Shown here piece by piece: positions 49,252 through 56,838 of a DNA stretch of 64,000 nt; the stretch's first letter is position 1; every line of letters begins with the position of its first letter. A program made the position numbers and the translations under genes. Origin of the DNA: Enterocloster hominis (ex Liu et al. 2021) (GTDB taxonomy: Bacteria; Bacillota; Clostridia; Lachnospirales; Lachnospiraceae); the NCBI GenBank assembly GCA_014385265.1, contig JACRTJ010000013.1, positions 1-64,000 of the forward strand. Direction: 5' to 3'. The notes beneath the pieces were generated by a model that was given only the letters and a program-made list of their open reading frames with translations, did not search any database and had not been told where the DNA came from.

Positions 49252-50562
49252 ATGATCACCATCAGCATCGTAAGCCCACAGAAATCCATGGATCTCATTG
49301 ACCGGGCCATTGCAATGAAGGATTTCGGCTGTCTCTTCCATAAATATGTGTACGACCGACTGGAGGAGATCGAGGATATTTACGAACAGTGCAAGGATTC
49401 CTGCGACGTTATGTTCTTCTCCGGGGAGCTGGGCTATTCCTACATGCTGACCCATGTCCCGGATATCAAGGTCCCCTGTACCCTGATCTCCTATGAGGAT
49501 AAGCACATCCTGTCCATCCTTTTAAACTTTGTGGTGCGGTATCCCCATATCCCGCTGACCCGGGTCTACATCGATTTCCTGACCCCTGTCAACGATTATA
49601 TGAACCTGAAGCAGTATCTGGCCCCCGCCCACATGCCTTACCTGTTTGAAAATCCCGTATACAATTATGAGACCTTAAAGGAACGGGCCGAGGAGCTGTG
49701 GAAAGGCGGAAAGATCGATATCATGCTGACCCGGACCACCAACCAGCTCAACGTGCTCAATAAGCTGAAGATCCCATACATCCATATCCTGCCCACAGAG
49801 GAGATGATCCGTGACTCCATAAAGAGCGCGGTCAATGCCATCCGCCTGAAGCAGCAGAGCCAGGACACAAAGCTCATCGTCCTGGTGAAGCTGATCTACC
49901 CGGAGCACATCACCTCCCATGACCGGGAGTATCTGGAGATCACCCTCCACAAATATCTTCTGGACTTCCGCCGGGAATACCATTATGACTTTGCCATCCG
50001 CTCCGTATCCAACCGGTTCGAGCTGGACATGGACACGGATCTTTATAAGAAGAGCTTTGACCGGATCCAGGATCTGATCTCTTATCTGGATCAGAAAGGG
50101 GACCTGGAATTCCGTCTGGGCGCCGGCTTCGGAAACTCCCTGGGAGAGAGCCATTACCAGGCAGAAAAGGCCCTCCAGGAAGCCATCCGCTACGGAAAGA
50201 ACGACGGCTTCATCATCCATGGGGATGAAAACGTCCTCACCGGACCGCTCTCCCTTACCAGGAACTTAAATTACAGCTACTCCAACACCAGGGCTCTGGC
50301 CTACTCCCAGGAAAACGGCATCAACGAGAGCAATCTTCTGAGGATCGTAGGCCTGTTCCAGATGGACAATGACGCCGTGGTCACCGCCTCCTCCCTGTCC
50401 CAGCTCTTAAATATTACCAGCCGCAGCTGCAACCGGATCCTGCAGCAGCTCCTGGATTCCGGTCTCATTGAGGAGATCGAGCCCCTCCGCCAGGAAGGAA
50501 AGGGGCGGCCCACAAGGCAGTACCGCTTCTTAAAAGAGCAGTTCATTGATACCTTTTTCTAA
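49252..50562 (+). CDS. PrpR-N-like sensor regulator with winged helix (436 aa)
   Basis: Residues ~1-195 resemble the PrpR N-terminal sensor fold (periplasmic-binding-like, ISIVSPQKSMDLIDRAIAM...VMFFSGELGYSYM). Residues ~205-330 look like a degenerate GGDEF-type cyclase fold (FRLGAGFGNSLGESHYQAEKALQEAIRYGKNDG) without a GGDEF active site. Residues ~355-430 form a winged helix (LSQLLNITSRSCNRILQQLLDSGLIEEI). It probably senses a small acid or metabolite. Its divergent position suggests control of gdhA, but this is inferred. Confidence 0.65.
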   Translation: MITISIVSPQKSMDLIDRAIAMKDFGCLFHKYVYDRLEEIEDIYEQCKDSCDVMFFSGELGYSYMLTHVPDIKVPCTLISYEDKHILSILLNFVVRYPHIPLTRVYIDFLTPVNDYMNLKQYLAPAHMPYLFENPVYNYETLKERAEELWKGGKIDIMLTRTTNQLNVLNKLKIPYIHILPTEEMIRDSIKSAVNAIRLKQQSQDTKLIVLVKLIYPEHITSHDREYLEITLHKYLLDFRREYHYDFAIRSVSNRFELDMDTDLYKKSFDRIQDLISYLDQKGDLEFRLGAGFGNSLGESHYQAEKALQEAIRYGKNDGFIIHGDENVLTGPLSLTRNLNYSYSNTRALAYSQENGINESNLLRIVGLFQMDNDAVVTASSLSQLLNITSRSCNRILQQLLDSGLIEEIEPLRQEGKGRPTRQYRFLKEQFIDTFF

Positions 50563-50592
50563 AGCACAGGCTGTCCCGGAAGACGGCGCTTT

Positions 50593-51024
50593 CTAAAGAG
50601 AGGCCAGCTCCCGTCCCAGGGCCCTGCACTGCTCCAGGGCGTCCCCGTCCGGCGCTTCGCTGGCGATGACGCCCTCTCTTCCCACAAGGACGGCTCCAGC
50701 CGCCTTCATCCTGTCCTCCCAGTCCCGCATCCACTGGCCGTCTCCCCAGCCATAGGAACCGAACAGGCCGATCCTTTTTCCCTGGGCAAAGCCCTCCACT
50801 TCCATCACAAAGGGCTCCATCTCCCCCTCCTCCAGCACCTCGGCCCCCATGGCCGGGCAGCCCAGGGCAAACGCCTGAGCCTCCCTCAGGCGGTCCATGG
50901 ATACCTCCGAAATATGACGCACATCTGCCTTTTTCCCGGCTGTTTCCACGCCTTCTCCCACAGCCTCTGCCATGGCCTTTGTATTTCCTGTCTGTGTCCA
51001 GTACGCGATGATGATCGTATCCAT
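50593..51024 (-). CDS. Flavodoxin (143 aa)
   Basis: Short-chain flavodoxin: N-terminal FMN phosphate loop YWTQTGNTKAMAEAV, the hydroxyl/ring loops FALGCPAMGAEVL and GLFGSYGWGDGQWM. It carries electrons in place of ferredoxin when iron is scarce. It is the last gene of the DUF2325-DUF3793-flavodoxin unit, divergent from a DtxR-type repressor with two operators, which supports iron-dependent expression. Confidence 0.9.
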   Translation of the reverse strand: MDTIIIAYWTQTGNTKAMAEAVGEGVETAGKKADVRHISEVSMDRLREAQAFALGCPAMGAEVLEEGEMEPFVMEVEGFAQGKRIGLFGSYGWGDGQWMRDWEDRMKAAGAVLVGREGVIASEAPDGDALEQCRALGRELASL

Positions 51025-51043
51025 TGATTCTTCCTCCTGTGAT

Positions 51044-51634
51044 TTATGATGTATATTTTATAATGTCCCGGATCCCGGTCCCGTTTCCCGCCATACGGAT
51101 GGCTGCCTCCCTGGCCCTGTCGTATCCGTCAAAGATCCTTCTGGCCCTGGCGGGATCCTTATAGACCTTCCAGTAGCCGGAACAGAGAAAATTTTTTCCT
51201 CCGTTTTCGATGAAGCCGGACACATCCTCGGGCGGATATCCCAGAAGGAGGCCGATCTCATGGGGGAATTCTCCCCTTCCGTCCATATGGCGCTGATACC
51301 GGTCCGAAAGCCTGGACAGGATCTCCGGAAGCTCCATGCCCCTGTATCCAAAGGAATCCAAAAGCCTCCGCACCTTTCCCACCGAAAGGAAACGCTTCAG
51401 CCGCTGCTCCCTGTATAGGAAAACAGAGATCCGTCCATTCTTTTTATAGAGGATCCGGCTGGAAACCGGCGTCGCTTCAAACATGGAAGCCACCTCCCTC
51501 TGCTGCCCTTCCCGGACATGGAGGAGGTTGGACATTTTGATCCCCGTAAGGAGCGGCGCGCACTGGAGCACTGCCTGGGTCTCAGCTCCCTCCAGATCCA
51601 TCTGCGTCATAATGTGAAAAGCTTCCTCGCTCAT
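51044..51634 (-). CDS. DUF3793 family protein (196 aa)
   Basis: Carries the family segments CAPLLTGIKMSNLLHV and FPHEIGLLLGYPPEDVSGFIENGGKNFLCSGYWKVYKD. DUF3793 genes are regularly found with flavodoxin, DUF2325 and Feo-type iron transport in Clostridia, but their biochemical role is unknown. The start follows AAGGAGGAG. It is 19 nt from the flavodoxin gene and in the same transcript. Confidence 0.85.
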   Translation of the reverse strand: MSEEAFHIMTQMDLEGAETQAVLQCAPLLTGIKMSNLLHVREGQQREVASMFEATPVSSRILYKKNGRISVFLYREQRLKRFLSVGKVRRLLDSFGYRGMELPEILSRLSDRYQRHMDGRGEFPHEIGLLLGYPPEDVSGFIENGGKNFLCSGYWKVYKDPARARRIFDGYDRAREAAIRMAGNGTGIRDIIKYTS

Positions 51635-51651
51635 GAGTCTCTCCTCCTTCC

Positions 51652-51933
51652 TTAAACGCTGTGATTCTCCAGGATCTCTGTAAGGGCGCTCTTACTGCTG
51701 GTGTGGCAGCGGACCACGCTGGTCCTGGCCTCGTCGATCCCATCCAGTACGCTGCGGATCATTTTATGGGACACAGTACTGGTAAACAGGATCAGAAGAT
51801 CGGGACATCCGATCTGTTTATCCAGTCCGGTCCGCATCTGGGTAAATACCTTCGCCTTCCATTGATGATCCTCACAGATCTCCTTATACTGCCTGACCAT
51901 CCGGTCATGGCCTCCAACGATCACAACGCTCAT
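51652..51933 (-). CDS. DUF2325 domain protein (93 aa)
   Basis: MSVVIVGGHDRMVRQYKEICEDH...DLLILFTSTVSHKMIRS matches DUF2325, a small Rossmann-like fold with unknown function that accompanies iron-regulated genes in Clostridia. The start at 51933 gives better spacing to AAGGAG than the ATG two codons earlier. It is the first gene behind the DtxR-type operators. Confidence 0.85.
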   Translation of the reverse strand: MSVVIVGGHDRMVRQYKEICEDHQWKAKVFTQMRTGLDKQIGCPDLLILFTSTVSHKMIRSVLDGIDEARTSVVRCHTSSKSALTEILENHSV

Positions 51934-51968
51934 ATCCATTCTCCTTCCCGGTCTGTGATTTCTATTTT

Positions 51969-52064
51969 AGTTAGTTATCTCTAACTCATGTTTATAAGTT
52001 AGCATATGCTAACTCTTTTGTCAAGCTTTTTCAATTTGACCCCTGGATCTTCCTATGCTATACT
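51969..52064. promoter_or_regulatory. Divergent promoter region with two DtxR-type operators
   Basis: Two sites share the same half-sites AGTTAG-N6-CTAACT: 51969-51986 and 51997-52014, centres 28 bp apart. On the minus strand TTGACA (52024-52019) and TAACTT (17-bp spacing) bracket the second operator. On the plus strand TTGACC (52036-52041), 17 bp and TATACT (52059-52064) drive the dtxR gene. Metal-dependent repression of the leftward operon is inferred. Confidence 0.8.
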
Positions 52065-52134
52065 GGTCGTAAAAGATGCCGGGCGGACGGTTTTTTGTCT
52101 CCGGTATCACTGCAAAATGTTTGGGGGTGCTTGT

Positions 52135-52506
52135 TTGAAAATACAGGAATCAGCAGAAAACTATCTGGAGACCATACTGGTCCTCAGTCTGGATAAGCCA
52201 TATGTCCGTTCCATCGATATCGCCAATGAGCTGGGATTTTCCAAGCCCAGCGTCAGCGTGGCCATGAAGAATCTCCGCAACAGCGGCCATATCCGCGTGG
52301 ACGAAAACGGCCACATTACCCTGGCTCCCCCTGGAAAAAAGATCGCGGAAATGATCTATGAGCGCCACAGGATCCTGTCCCAGTGGCTGGAATCCCTGGG
52401 CGTCAGCAGAGAGACTGCCTCTGAGGACGCCTGCCGGATCGAGCATGTCATCAGCGAGGAGAGCTTTGCCGCCATTAAGGACCATTTAAAGCAGACGTCC
52501 GTATAA
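52135..52506 (+). CDS. DtxR/MntR family metal-dependent repressor (123 aa)
   Basis: N-terminal winged helix (VRSIDIANELGFSKPSVSVAMKNLRNSGHIRVDENGHITLAPPG) and the metal-binding dimerisation domain (ERHRILSQWLESLGVSRETASEDACRIEHVISEESF) with the conserved His, Glu and Cys ligand positions. The C-terminal SH3-like domain is absent, as in MntR-type proteins. A TTG start at 52135 is chosen from the family N-terminus MKIQESAENYLETI and the GGGGGTG site. It probably binds the two operators upstream. Confidence 0.88.
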   Translation: MKIQESAENYLETILVLSLDKPYVRSIDIANELGFSKPSVSVAMKNLRNSGHIRVDENGHITLAPPGKKIAEMIYERHRILSQWLESLGVSRETASEDACRIEHVISEESFAAIKDHLKQTSV

Positions 52507-52544
52507 GAAAAGGATGTGAACCAGAATTGTAGTTTCTTGAAGAA

Positions 52545-52808
52545 ATGCCGATCGTCAGCGAAGCGGTTTATGACGCATTTAAGCCAGATAAACTAAATTA
52601 CGAGCGATTGGGAACTGGTAATGCCATACATATGCACTGGCACTTATTTCCAAGGAGGGAAGGTGATATTCCCGTAAAGGGACCGGTGTGGAAACTTGAC
52701 AAGAAAGAAATGTACGCAGAAAAATATCGGCCAACTCCAAGTGAATTAGAGCAATATAAACAACGTTTACTAAAATCGCTCAACAAAATACAACGTCAAA
52801 AGGAATGA
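52545..52808 (+). pseudogene. HIT-family hydrolase, N-terminally truncated remnant
   Basis: The 87-residue frame contains the C-terminal half of a HIT protein: YERLGTGNAIHMHWHLFPRREGD with the His-x-His-x-His triad, followed by a PTPSELEQYKQRLL tail. The N-terminal half, with the CxxC and the first nucleotide-binding strands, is missing, and no upstream start or ribosome site is seen. Lower GC than the dtxR gene suggests that it entered with the adjacent island. Translation is unlikely. Confidence 0.65.
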
Positions 52809-52836
52809 GGCTGTAAAAAGAGCCATTGAAAGAAAC

Positions 52837-52868
52837 ATCGCTGAGGTCGTGAGGCTTCAGCGTTTTTT
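52837..52868 (+). terminator. Terminator, left copy of the island-flanking hairpin
   Basis: CGCTGAGG...GGCTTCAGCG forms the stem (52839-52862), followed by six T. An almost identical hairpin occurs in inverted orientation at 55154-55181, so the Xre-ImmA-PIN island lies between two copies. Confidence 0.8.
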
Positions 52869-52905
52869 CATGGAGTCTATGAAAGTTTTTTATTCCTCAT
52901 ATTCA

Positions 52906-53748
52906 CTAAAAAACAATATGAACCGATGTATCCTGAACCAGATCTAAAAACAGGTCATTATCAACCACTTCCGTTACTAAAATCACAGAATGGTCATCCT
53001 GTACCTTACTGTAAGTAATCTTACGAATATCCTTTCTGTAATCCCCCAGATTTTCAATGCTTATTTTCCCATCACGGAAAAGCTGGCAAAGAATCGTATC
53101 ATTGCTTTTATACGAAACTGGTACTGGCGTCCTTGAAATAAATATTTCTCTTAAACTGGCCTCAGCTTTACGCTGGAACTCATACGTATCACTATCTTGT
53201 GAATATATAGTCAGCGTCTCCGTCTCCGGATAATACCAGGAAACTACTTCTGCCAAAATTGTGATAGAAACCTCTCCGGCATTCTTCTTTTTTATTCTGC
53301 CCGAAGGTAACATCTGGCTTGAAATCGGCCACTCGTCATAAAGCTTATTCATCCAGTCTTTGTATGCATCCATATCAAGTACGTCTGCCTTTTCCACAAA
53401 ACGGCGTAAATAGCTTTTTATTTTTCCAATCTGATACGTAGAAGCAAGAACGATCTGATAAAGATTACCTTCCTCATTGTTTGTAAGATCCGAATAATCT
53501 TCTTCTGCGATACTATGGATCGGATATCCAAGTTCAATCAGTTTTTGCACATAATTTGCTCTGCCTGCAGCATCATTAATTTCCACCAATACCCATTCTG
53601 GAATAAGAATAAGATCATAATCCCTCAAAATATCATCTGATGGTATCCCTTTTCCCTCTAATCCCTGCATAAATGAAATGGAAGACGTGTCCAAAAGGGC
53701 GATATGCTTATTATTATCAATATTTGTGATTCTCGTTATTTCCATCAT
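52906..53748 (-). CDS. PIN-like nuclease, putative toxin (280 aa)
   Basis: Acidic residues fall where PIN nucleases need them: Asp20 in ALLDTSSI, Glu56 in IPEWVLVEIND, Glu159 in KKKNAGEVSITIL and Asp185/Asp187 in YSQDSDTYEF. The C-terminal ~75 residues are not recognised. It is the last gene of a three-gene operon and overlaps the ImmA/IrrE gene by 4 nt. PIN proteins in such operons are usually RNA-cleaving toxins. The family was recognised from motifs only and the length is well above classical VapC (130-140 aa). Confidence 0.65.
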   Translation of the reverse strand: MMEITRITNIDNNKHIALLDTSSISFMQGLEGKGIPSDDILRDYDLILIPEWVLVEINDAAGRANYVQKLIELGYPIHSIAEEDYSDLTNNEEGNLYQIVLASTYQIGKIKSYLRRFVEKADVLDMDAYKDWMNKLYDEWPISSQMLPSGRIKKKNAGEVSITILAEVVSWYYPETETLTIYSQDSDTYEFQRKAEASLREIFISRTPVPVSYKSNDTILCQLFRDGKISIENLGDYRKDIRKITYSKVQDDHSVILVTEVVDNDLFLDLVQDTSVHIVF

Positions 53749-54527
53749 TCTCCCTTCCTCGTAATCATAGAGATTTCTTTCATAATATTTATCAGAAATT
53801 CTTCATTATCTTTATGGTAATTAAGTTCTGGATTCGTAGCTTTGCTTCTTCTTATCCGTTCCTGCAAGGACGCTGCGTTGACTACATAAGATGGTTTTAC
53901 CAGACTATCATCCAGACCCAGTTTCTGAAACCTCTGTGGCATATCCTCAAATTCCAAGTCAAAAACTTCCTTAATTCTTTTCGCCAGTGTTTCATTTTCG
54001 CTCTGCACCGCATATTCATAAAGAGAAACCAACACTGCTTTATAGGTCGCCTGAAATGCTGACATACAGAGGAATATTTTTGAAACAAAATCCATCTCAG
54101 GAAGTTCTATAAAATATCTGTCAACACCCGCCAACAACATACCTGCTGCAAAGCATTCAGCCTTTCTTTCCTCCATCGTATTATCTCTTTCAATAAAATG
54201 ATCAAATGACACTTTATCAAAAATAAGATGATAGATTTCATGCCATGCTGCAAAATATTGATTTGCACGCGGCAGTGCTGTATTAAGGACGGGTATTCTT
54301 TTCCCGCTTTTTACAAAAATTGCTCCACTCCAAAATTTGTCTTCAATAGGCATCTGAATCAAACCAAATCCCTGTAAAATCAGCAAAGCAAGCTGCGGTC
54401 CTGATGCAACCTTCATAATTGCAGGATTCACCTGCAATTTCATTGTCTGCTCCAACACTTCATTTCTAATTTCATTATTCTTTTCTATAACTAAATCTAT
54501 ATTCGCAGCAGTTATTAATTCACTCAT
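53745..54527 (-). CDS. ImmA/IrrE family metalloprotease (260 aa)
   Basis: Zinc protease motif HEIYH at residues 96-100 (AAWHEIYHLIFD) with the third ligand Glu124 in ERKAECFAAGMLL, the COG2856 arrangement. ImmA/IrrE proteases cleave Xre-type repressors, and antitoxin versions fuse or pair with Xre domains. The start at 54527 is set by GGAGAAGAGC; an upstream in-frame ATG lies inside the palindrome and is disfavoured. It sits between the Xre gene and the PIN-like gene, so it may control the module by cutting the Xre protein. Confidence 0.8.
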   Translation of the reverse strand: MSELITAANIDLVIEKNNEIRNEVLEQTMKLQVNPAIMKVASGPQLALLILQGFGLIQMPIEDKFWSGAIFVKSGKRIPVLNTALPRANQYFAAWHEIYHLIFDKVSFDHFIERDNTMEERKAECFAAGMLLAGVDRYFIELPEMDFVSKIFLCMSAFQATYKAVLVSLYEYAVQSENETLAKRIKEVFDLEFEDMPQRFQKLGLDDSLVKPSYVVNAASLQERIRRSKATNPELNYHKDNEEFLINIMKEISMITRKGE

Positions 54528-54555
54528 ACATGCTCTTCTCCGTTTCACTTCGGCC

Positions 54556-54594
54556 GTCGCTGAACAAAGGTCCACTGGACCTTTGTTCAGCGAC
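54556..54594. repeat. Perfect 39-nt palindrome between xre and immA
   Basis: Arms GTCGCTGAACAAAGGTCCA (54556-54574) and its exact complement (54576-54594) surround one C. It starts 1 nt after the xre stop and lies 28 nt before the immA start. There is no following T-run, so it is not a standard terminator. It could set mRNA processing or expression ratio, or bind a protein. Confidence 0.85.
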
Positions 54595-54595
54595 C

Positions 54596-54964
54596 TTAAT
54601 AATATATTTCACACAGATCAATAATATCAAGAAGCAGGTTATACTGTTTCTTCGCTGTTTCGCTCATTTCATGTTCCAAAGGGGCATTCTGTGAAAACAC
54701 TGTTGCTGTGACCGGCTTAGCAGATACAGAACGGTAAAGCAGCAGCTCTTCTACTGACATATTCAGCACTTTCAAAATCTTCTGCAGATGACGATCAAAT
54801 GTACTTTTGTTATCAACAGCACCATTTAACAATCGATCTAATGTCGGACGTGATATGTCCGCCTTGCCGGCAAAGGACACTTTCGTGTAGCCTTTATCTC
54901 TAATACACTCTTTTAACTTTGAAGCCACCAGACTTCTTTGTTCAAATAATTCATCAAACCTCAT
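54596..54964 (-). CDS. Xre family helix-turn-helix regulator (122 aa)
   Basis: The helix-turn-helix occupies residues ~10-65 (KLKECIRDKGYTKVSFAGKADISRPTLDRLLNGAVDNKSTFDRHL). The remainder is a short helical tail. The start follows AGGAGGTCATC. It heads the operon with the ImmA/IrrE protease and PIN-like gene and probably represses its own promoter (54996-55024). In toxin-antitoxin terms it is the likely antitoxin or repressor. Confidence 0.85.
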   Translation of the reverse strand: MRFDELFEQRSLVASKLKECIRDKGYTKVSFAGKADISRPTLDRLLNGAVDNKSTFDRHLQKILKVLNMSVEELLLYRSVSAKPVTATVFSQNAPLEHEMSETAKKQYNLLLDIIDLCEIYY

Positions 54965-54995
54965 TGTGATGACCTCCTTCTATTTTCTCACCATT

Positions 54996-55024
54996 ATTAT
55001 ATAGTAAAATGAAGGATTCATCAA
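54996..55024 (-). promoter_or_regulatory. Promoter of the Xre-ImmA-PIN operon
   Basis: On the minus strand TTGATG (55024-55019), 17 bp and TATAAT (55001-54996). The spacer contains the small palindrome TGAA-TCC-TTCA, a candidate Xre site. The region 55025-55150 is very AT-rich and holds no gene. Confidence 0.7.
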
Positions 55025-55153
55025 TATGATTGTAAAATATTTTTTTACATTTTAACATTTTCTACTTAAATGAACAGGATACCTCTTTCATCATAAACAG
55101 ATGCTGTGACATCATTCCTACAACGAATTGCCCTATCCAATCCCACCAATAAA

Positions 55154-55181
55154 ATCGCTGAAGCCTCACGGCCTCAGCGAT
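55154..55181 (-). terminator. Terminator of the D-aminoacylase gene, right copy of the hairpin
   Basis: On the minus strand ATCGCTGAGGCC...GGCTTCAGCGAT forms a strong stem followed by TTTTATT. It is the inverted near-copy of 52837-52862, with one base difference in the core. Confidence 0.75.
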
Positions 55182-55212
55182 TTCTCTTTAAAAAGCTTTT
55201 TGCAGCTTTCTC

Positions 55213-56814
55213 CTATCTCTCCCTCTTCATCCGAAGGACCTTTCCATTCTTAACTCCCGTAAACTCGCCATTCTTTACCGCGGTCTTTCCGTTTACGATG
55301 ACGTATTCGATCCCGTTGTTTTTGCGGAACGGATGGTCGTAATCGGCGTTGGCCCGGACATTCTTATAATCAAAGACCGTAATGTCTGCGTTGAGCCCCT
55401 CTTTCAGCTTACCGATCATGGGAAGTCCGTAGACCTCTGACGGCATGCCGGTCAGACGGTAAACGGCATCCTCCAGCGTCCAGAGGCCGTTGTCCCGGAT
55501 CAGCTCCAGGCGGCGGGCCATGGTTCCCATGGCTCTCGGATGGCTTCCATACTTCTTCTCACGATCCACCACCGCTCCATAATCGCTCCAGTCGCTGCCG
55601 CACATCACCCAAGGCTGGCTCATGAAGTTTAAGAGGTCGCTGTCGTTCTGGGAAAAATAAATGCCCTGGACAATGCCGTCGTTGGCCGCCAGCAGGTCGA
55701 TGCAGGCGTCGAAGGGAGTCTTTCCCTGTTCCTCTGCCAGCTGCGCCAGAGTCTTTCCAATATGTTCCTTTGTTTTATATGCGCCGGCGATCAGACAGCC
55801 CTCATAGCCCGCGGAGTAGATGTTGCTCTCAAACTCATGGGCCTCATGGAAGATGGACCACTCCGCCTGCTTTCTCAGTTCTGCACTCTCTGCCAGGCAG
55901 CGCAGTCCCTCGGCCTTTCCCGCGGTCAGATATTTGGGCGGGATCTGGGAGATCAGCGGGGCGGAGCCTCCGGTGAACGGATACTGGTCGGCGGTGATGG
56001 TCATTCCGGCCTTCTGGTTTTCTTCAATATACCGGATAATGTCCCGGCTGTTTCCTTCGTTCTGGCGGCCGATGACCTTGATATGGGAGATATTTACAGG
56101 GATCCCGCTTTCCCGGCCGATGACCAGTGCCTCCTCGATGGATTCCTTCAGCTGGTTTCCTTCCCCGCGGATATGGGTGGTGTATACGCCGCCGTACTCA
56201 TGGGCCACCTTGGCGATCTCCACCAGCTCATGGGTGCCTGCAAACACCGACGGTGTGTATACAAGGCCCGTGGAAAAGCCCAGACAGCCGCATTCCATGG
56301 CCTCCCGCATCAGACCGCGCATCTGTTCCAGCTGTTCCTCATCCGGAGTTCCGTCGCCAAAGCCCATGACCTTGCCGCGGATAGGTCCCTGGCCTGCAAA
56401 AAACGCCAGGTTTGCACCGTGGGGAATGCTGTCCACATAGGCAAAGTAAGAAGTATAGCTTTCACAGATCCTCTCATATTCTTCCCTGGAGATCCCATGG
56501 GACGGATCAAATTCCCCGTAATACGGAGCCGCCATAGAACCGCACTGGCCTGCCAGCTCCGTGGTGGCCCCGTCCTCCAGATGGTTGTAGCCTGTGGTCT
56601 CCGGGCTGAATACCGTACCGTCGGAATGGGTATGGGTATCGATGAATCCAGGAGCCACCACCAGCCCCCTGGCGTCGATCACCGTCTCCGCCCCTTCTGC
56701 AATTTCCGGAGCGATCCTGGCGATCTTCCCGTCCTTCACAGCCACATCCGCCTGGAAACGGGGCGCTCCCGTTCCATCCACCACGGTTCCGTTTTTGATT
56801 AAAAGATCATACAT
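55213..56814 (-). CDS. N-acyl-D-amino-acid deacylase-like amidohydrolase (533 aa)
   Basis: Amidohydrolase superfamily: VVAPGFIDTHTHSDGTVF with the metal HxH, AGQCGSMAAPYY, the NISHIKVIGRQNEGN region with the third His, and a C-terminal WVMCGSDWSDYG. The length and motifs fit D-aminoacylase (COG3653), which removes the acyl group from N-acyl-D-amino acids; dihydroorotase-like homologues are alternatives. No signal peptide. The start follows AAAAAGGAG. It lies 24 nt from the upstream DUF2812 gene and may share its transcript. Confidence 0.88.
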   Translation of the reverse strand: MYDLLIKNGTVVDGTGAPRFQADVAVKDGKIARIAPEIAEGAETVIDARGLVVAPGFIDTHTHSDGTVFSPETTGYNHLEDGATTELAGQCGSMAAPYYGEFDPSHGISREEYERICESYTSYFAYVDSIPHGANLAFFAGQGPIRGKVMGFGDGTPDEEQLEQMRGLMREAMECGCLGFSTGLVYTPSVFAGTHELVEIAKVAHEYGGVYTTHIRGEGNQLKESIEEALVIGRESGIPVNISHIKVIGRQNEGNSRDIIRYIEENQKAGMTITADQYPFTGGSAPLISQIPPKYLTAGKAEGLRCLAESAELRKQAEWSIFHEAHEFESNIYSAGYEGCLIAGAYKTKEHIGKTLAQLAEEQGKTPFDACIDLLAANDGIVQGIYFSQNDSDLLNFMSQPWVMCGSDWSDYGAVVDREKKYGSHPRAMGTMARRLELIRDNGLWTLEDAVYRLTGMPSEVYGLPMIGKLKEGLNADITVFDYKNVRANADYDHPFRKNNGIEYVIVNGKTAVKNGEFTGVKNGKVLRMKRER

Positions 56815-56838
56815 ACCTTTTTCTCCTTTTTATTTATA

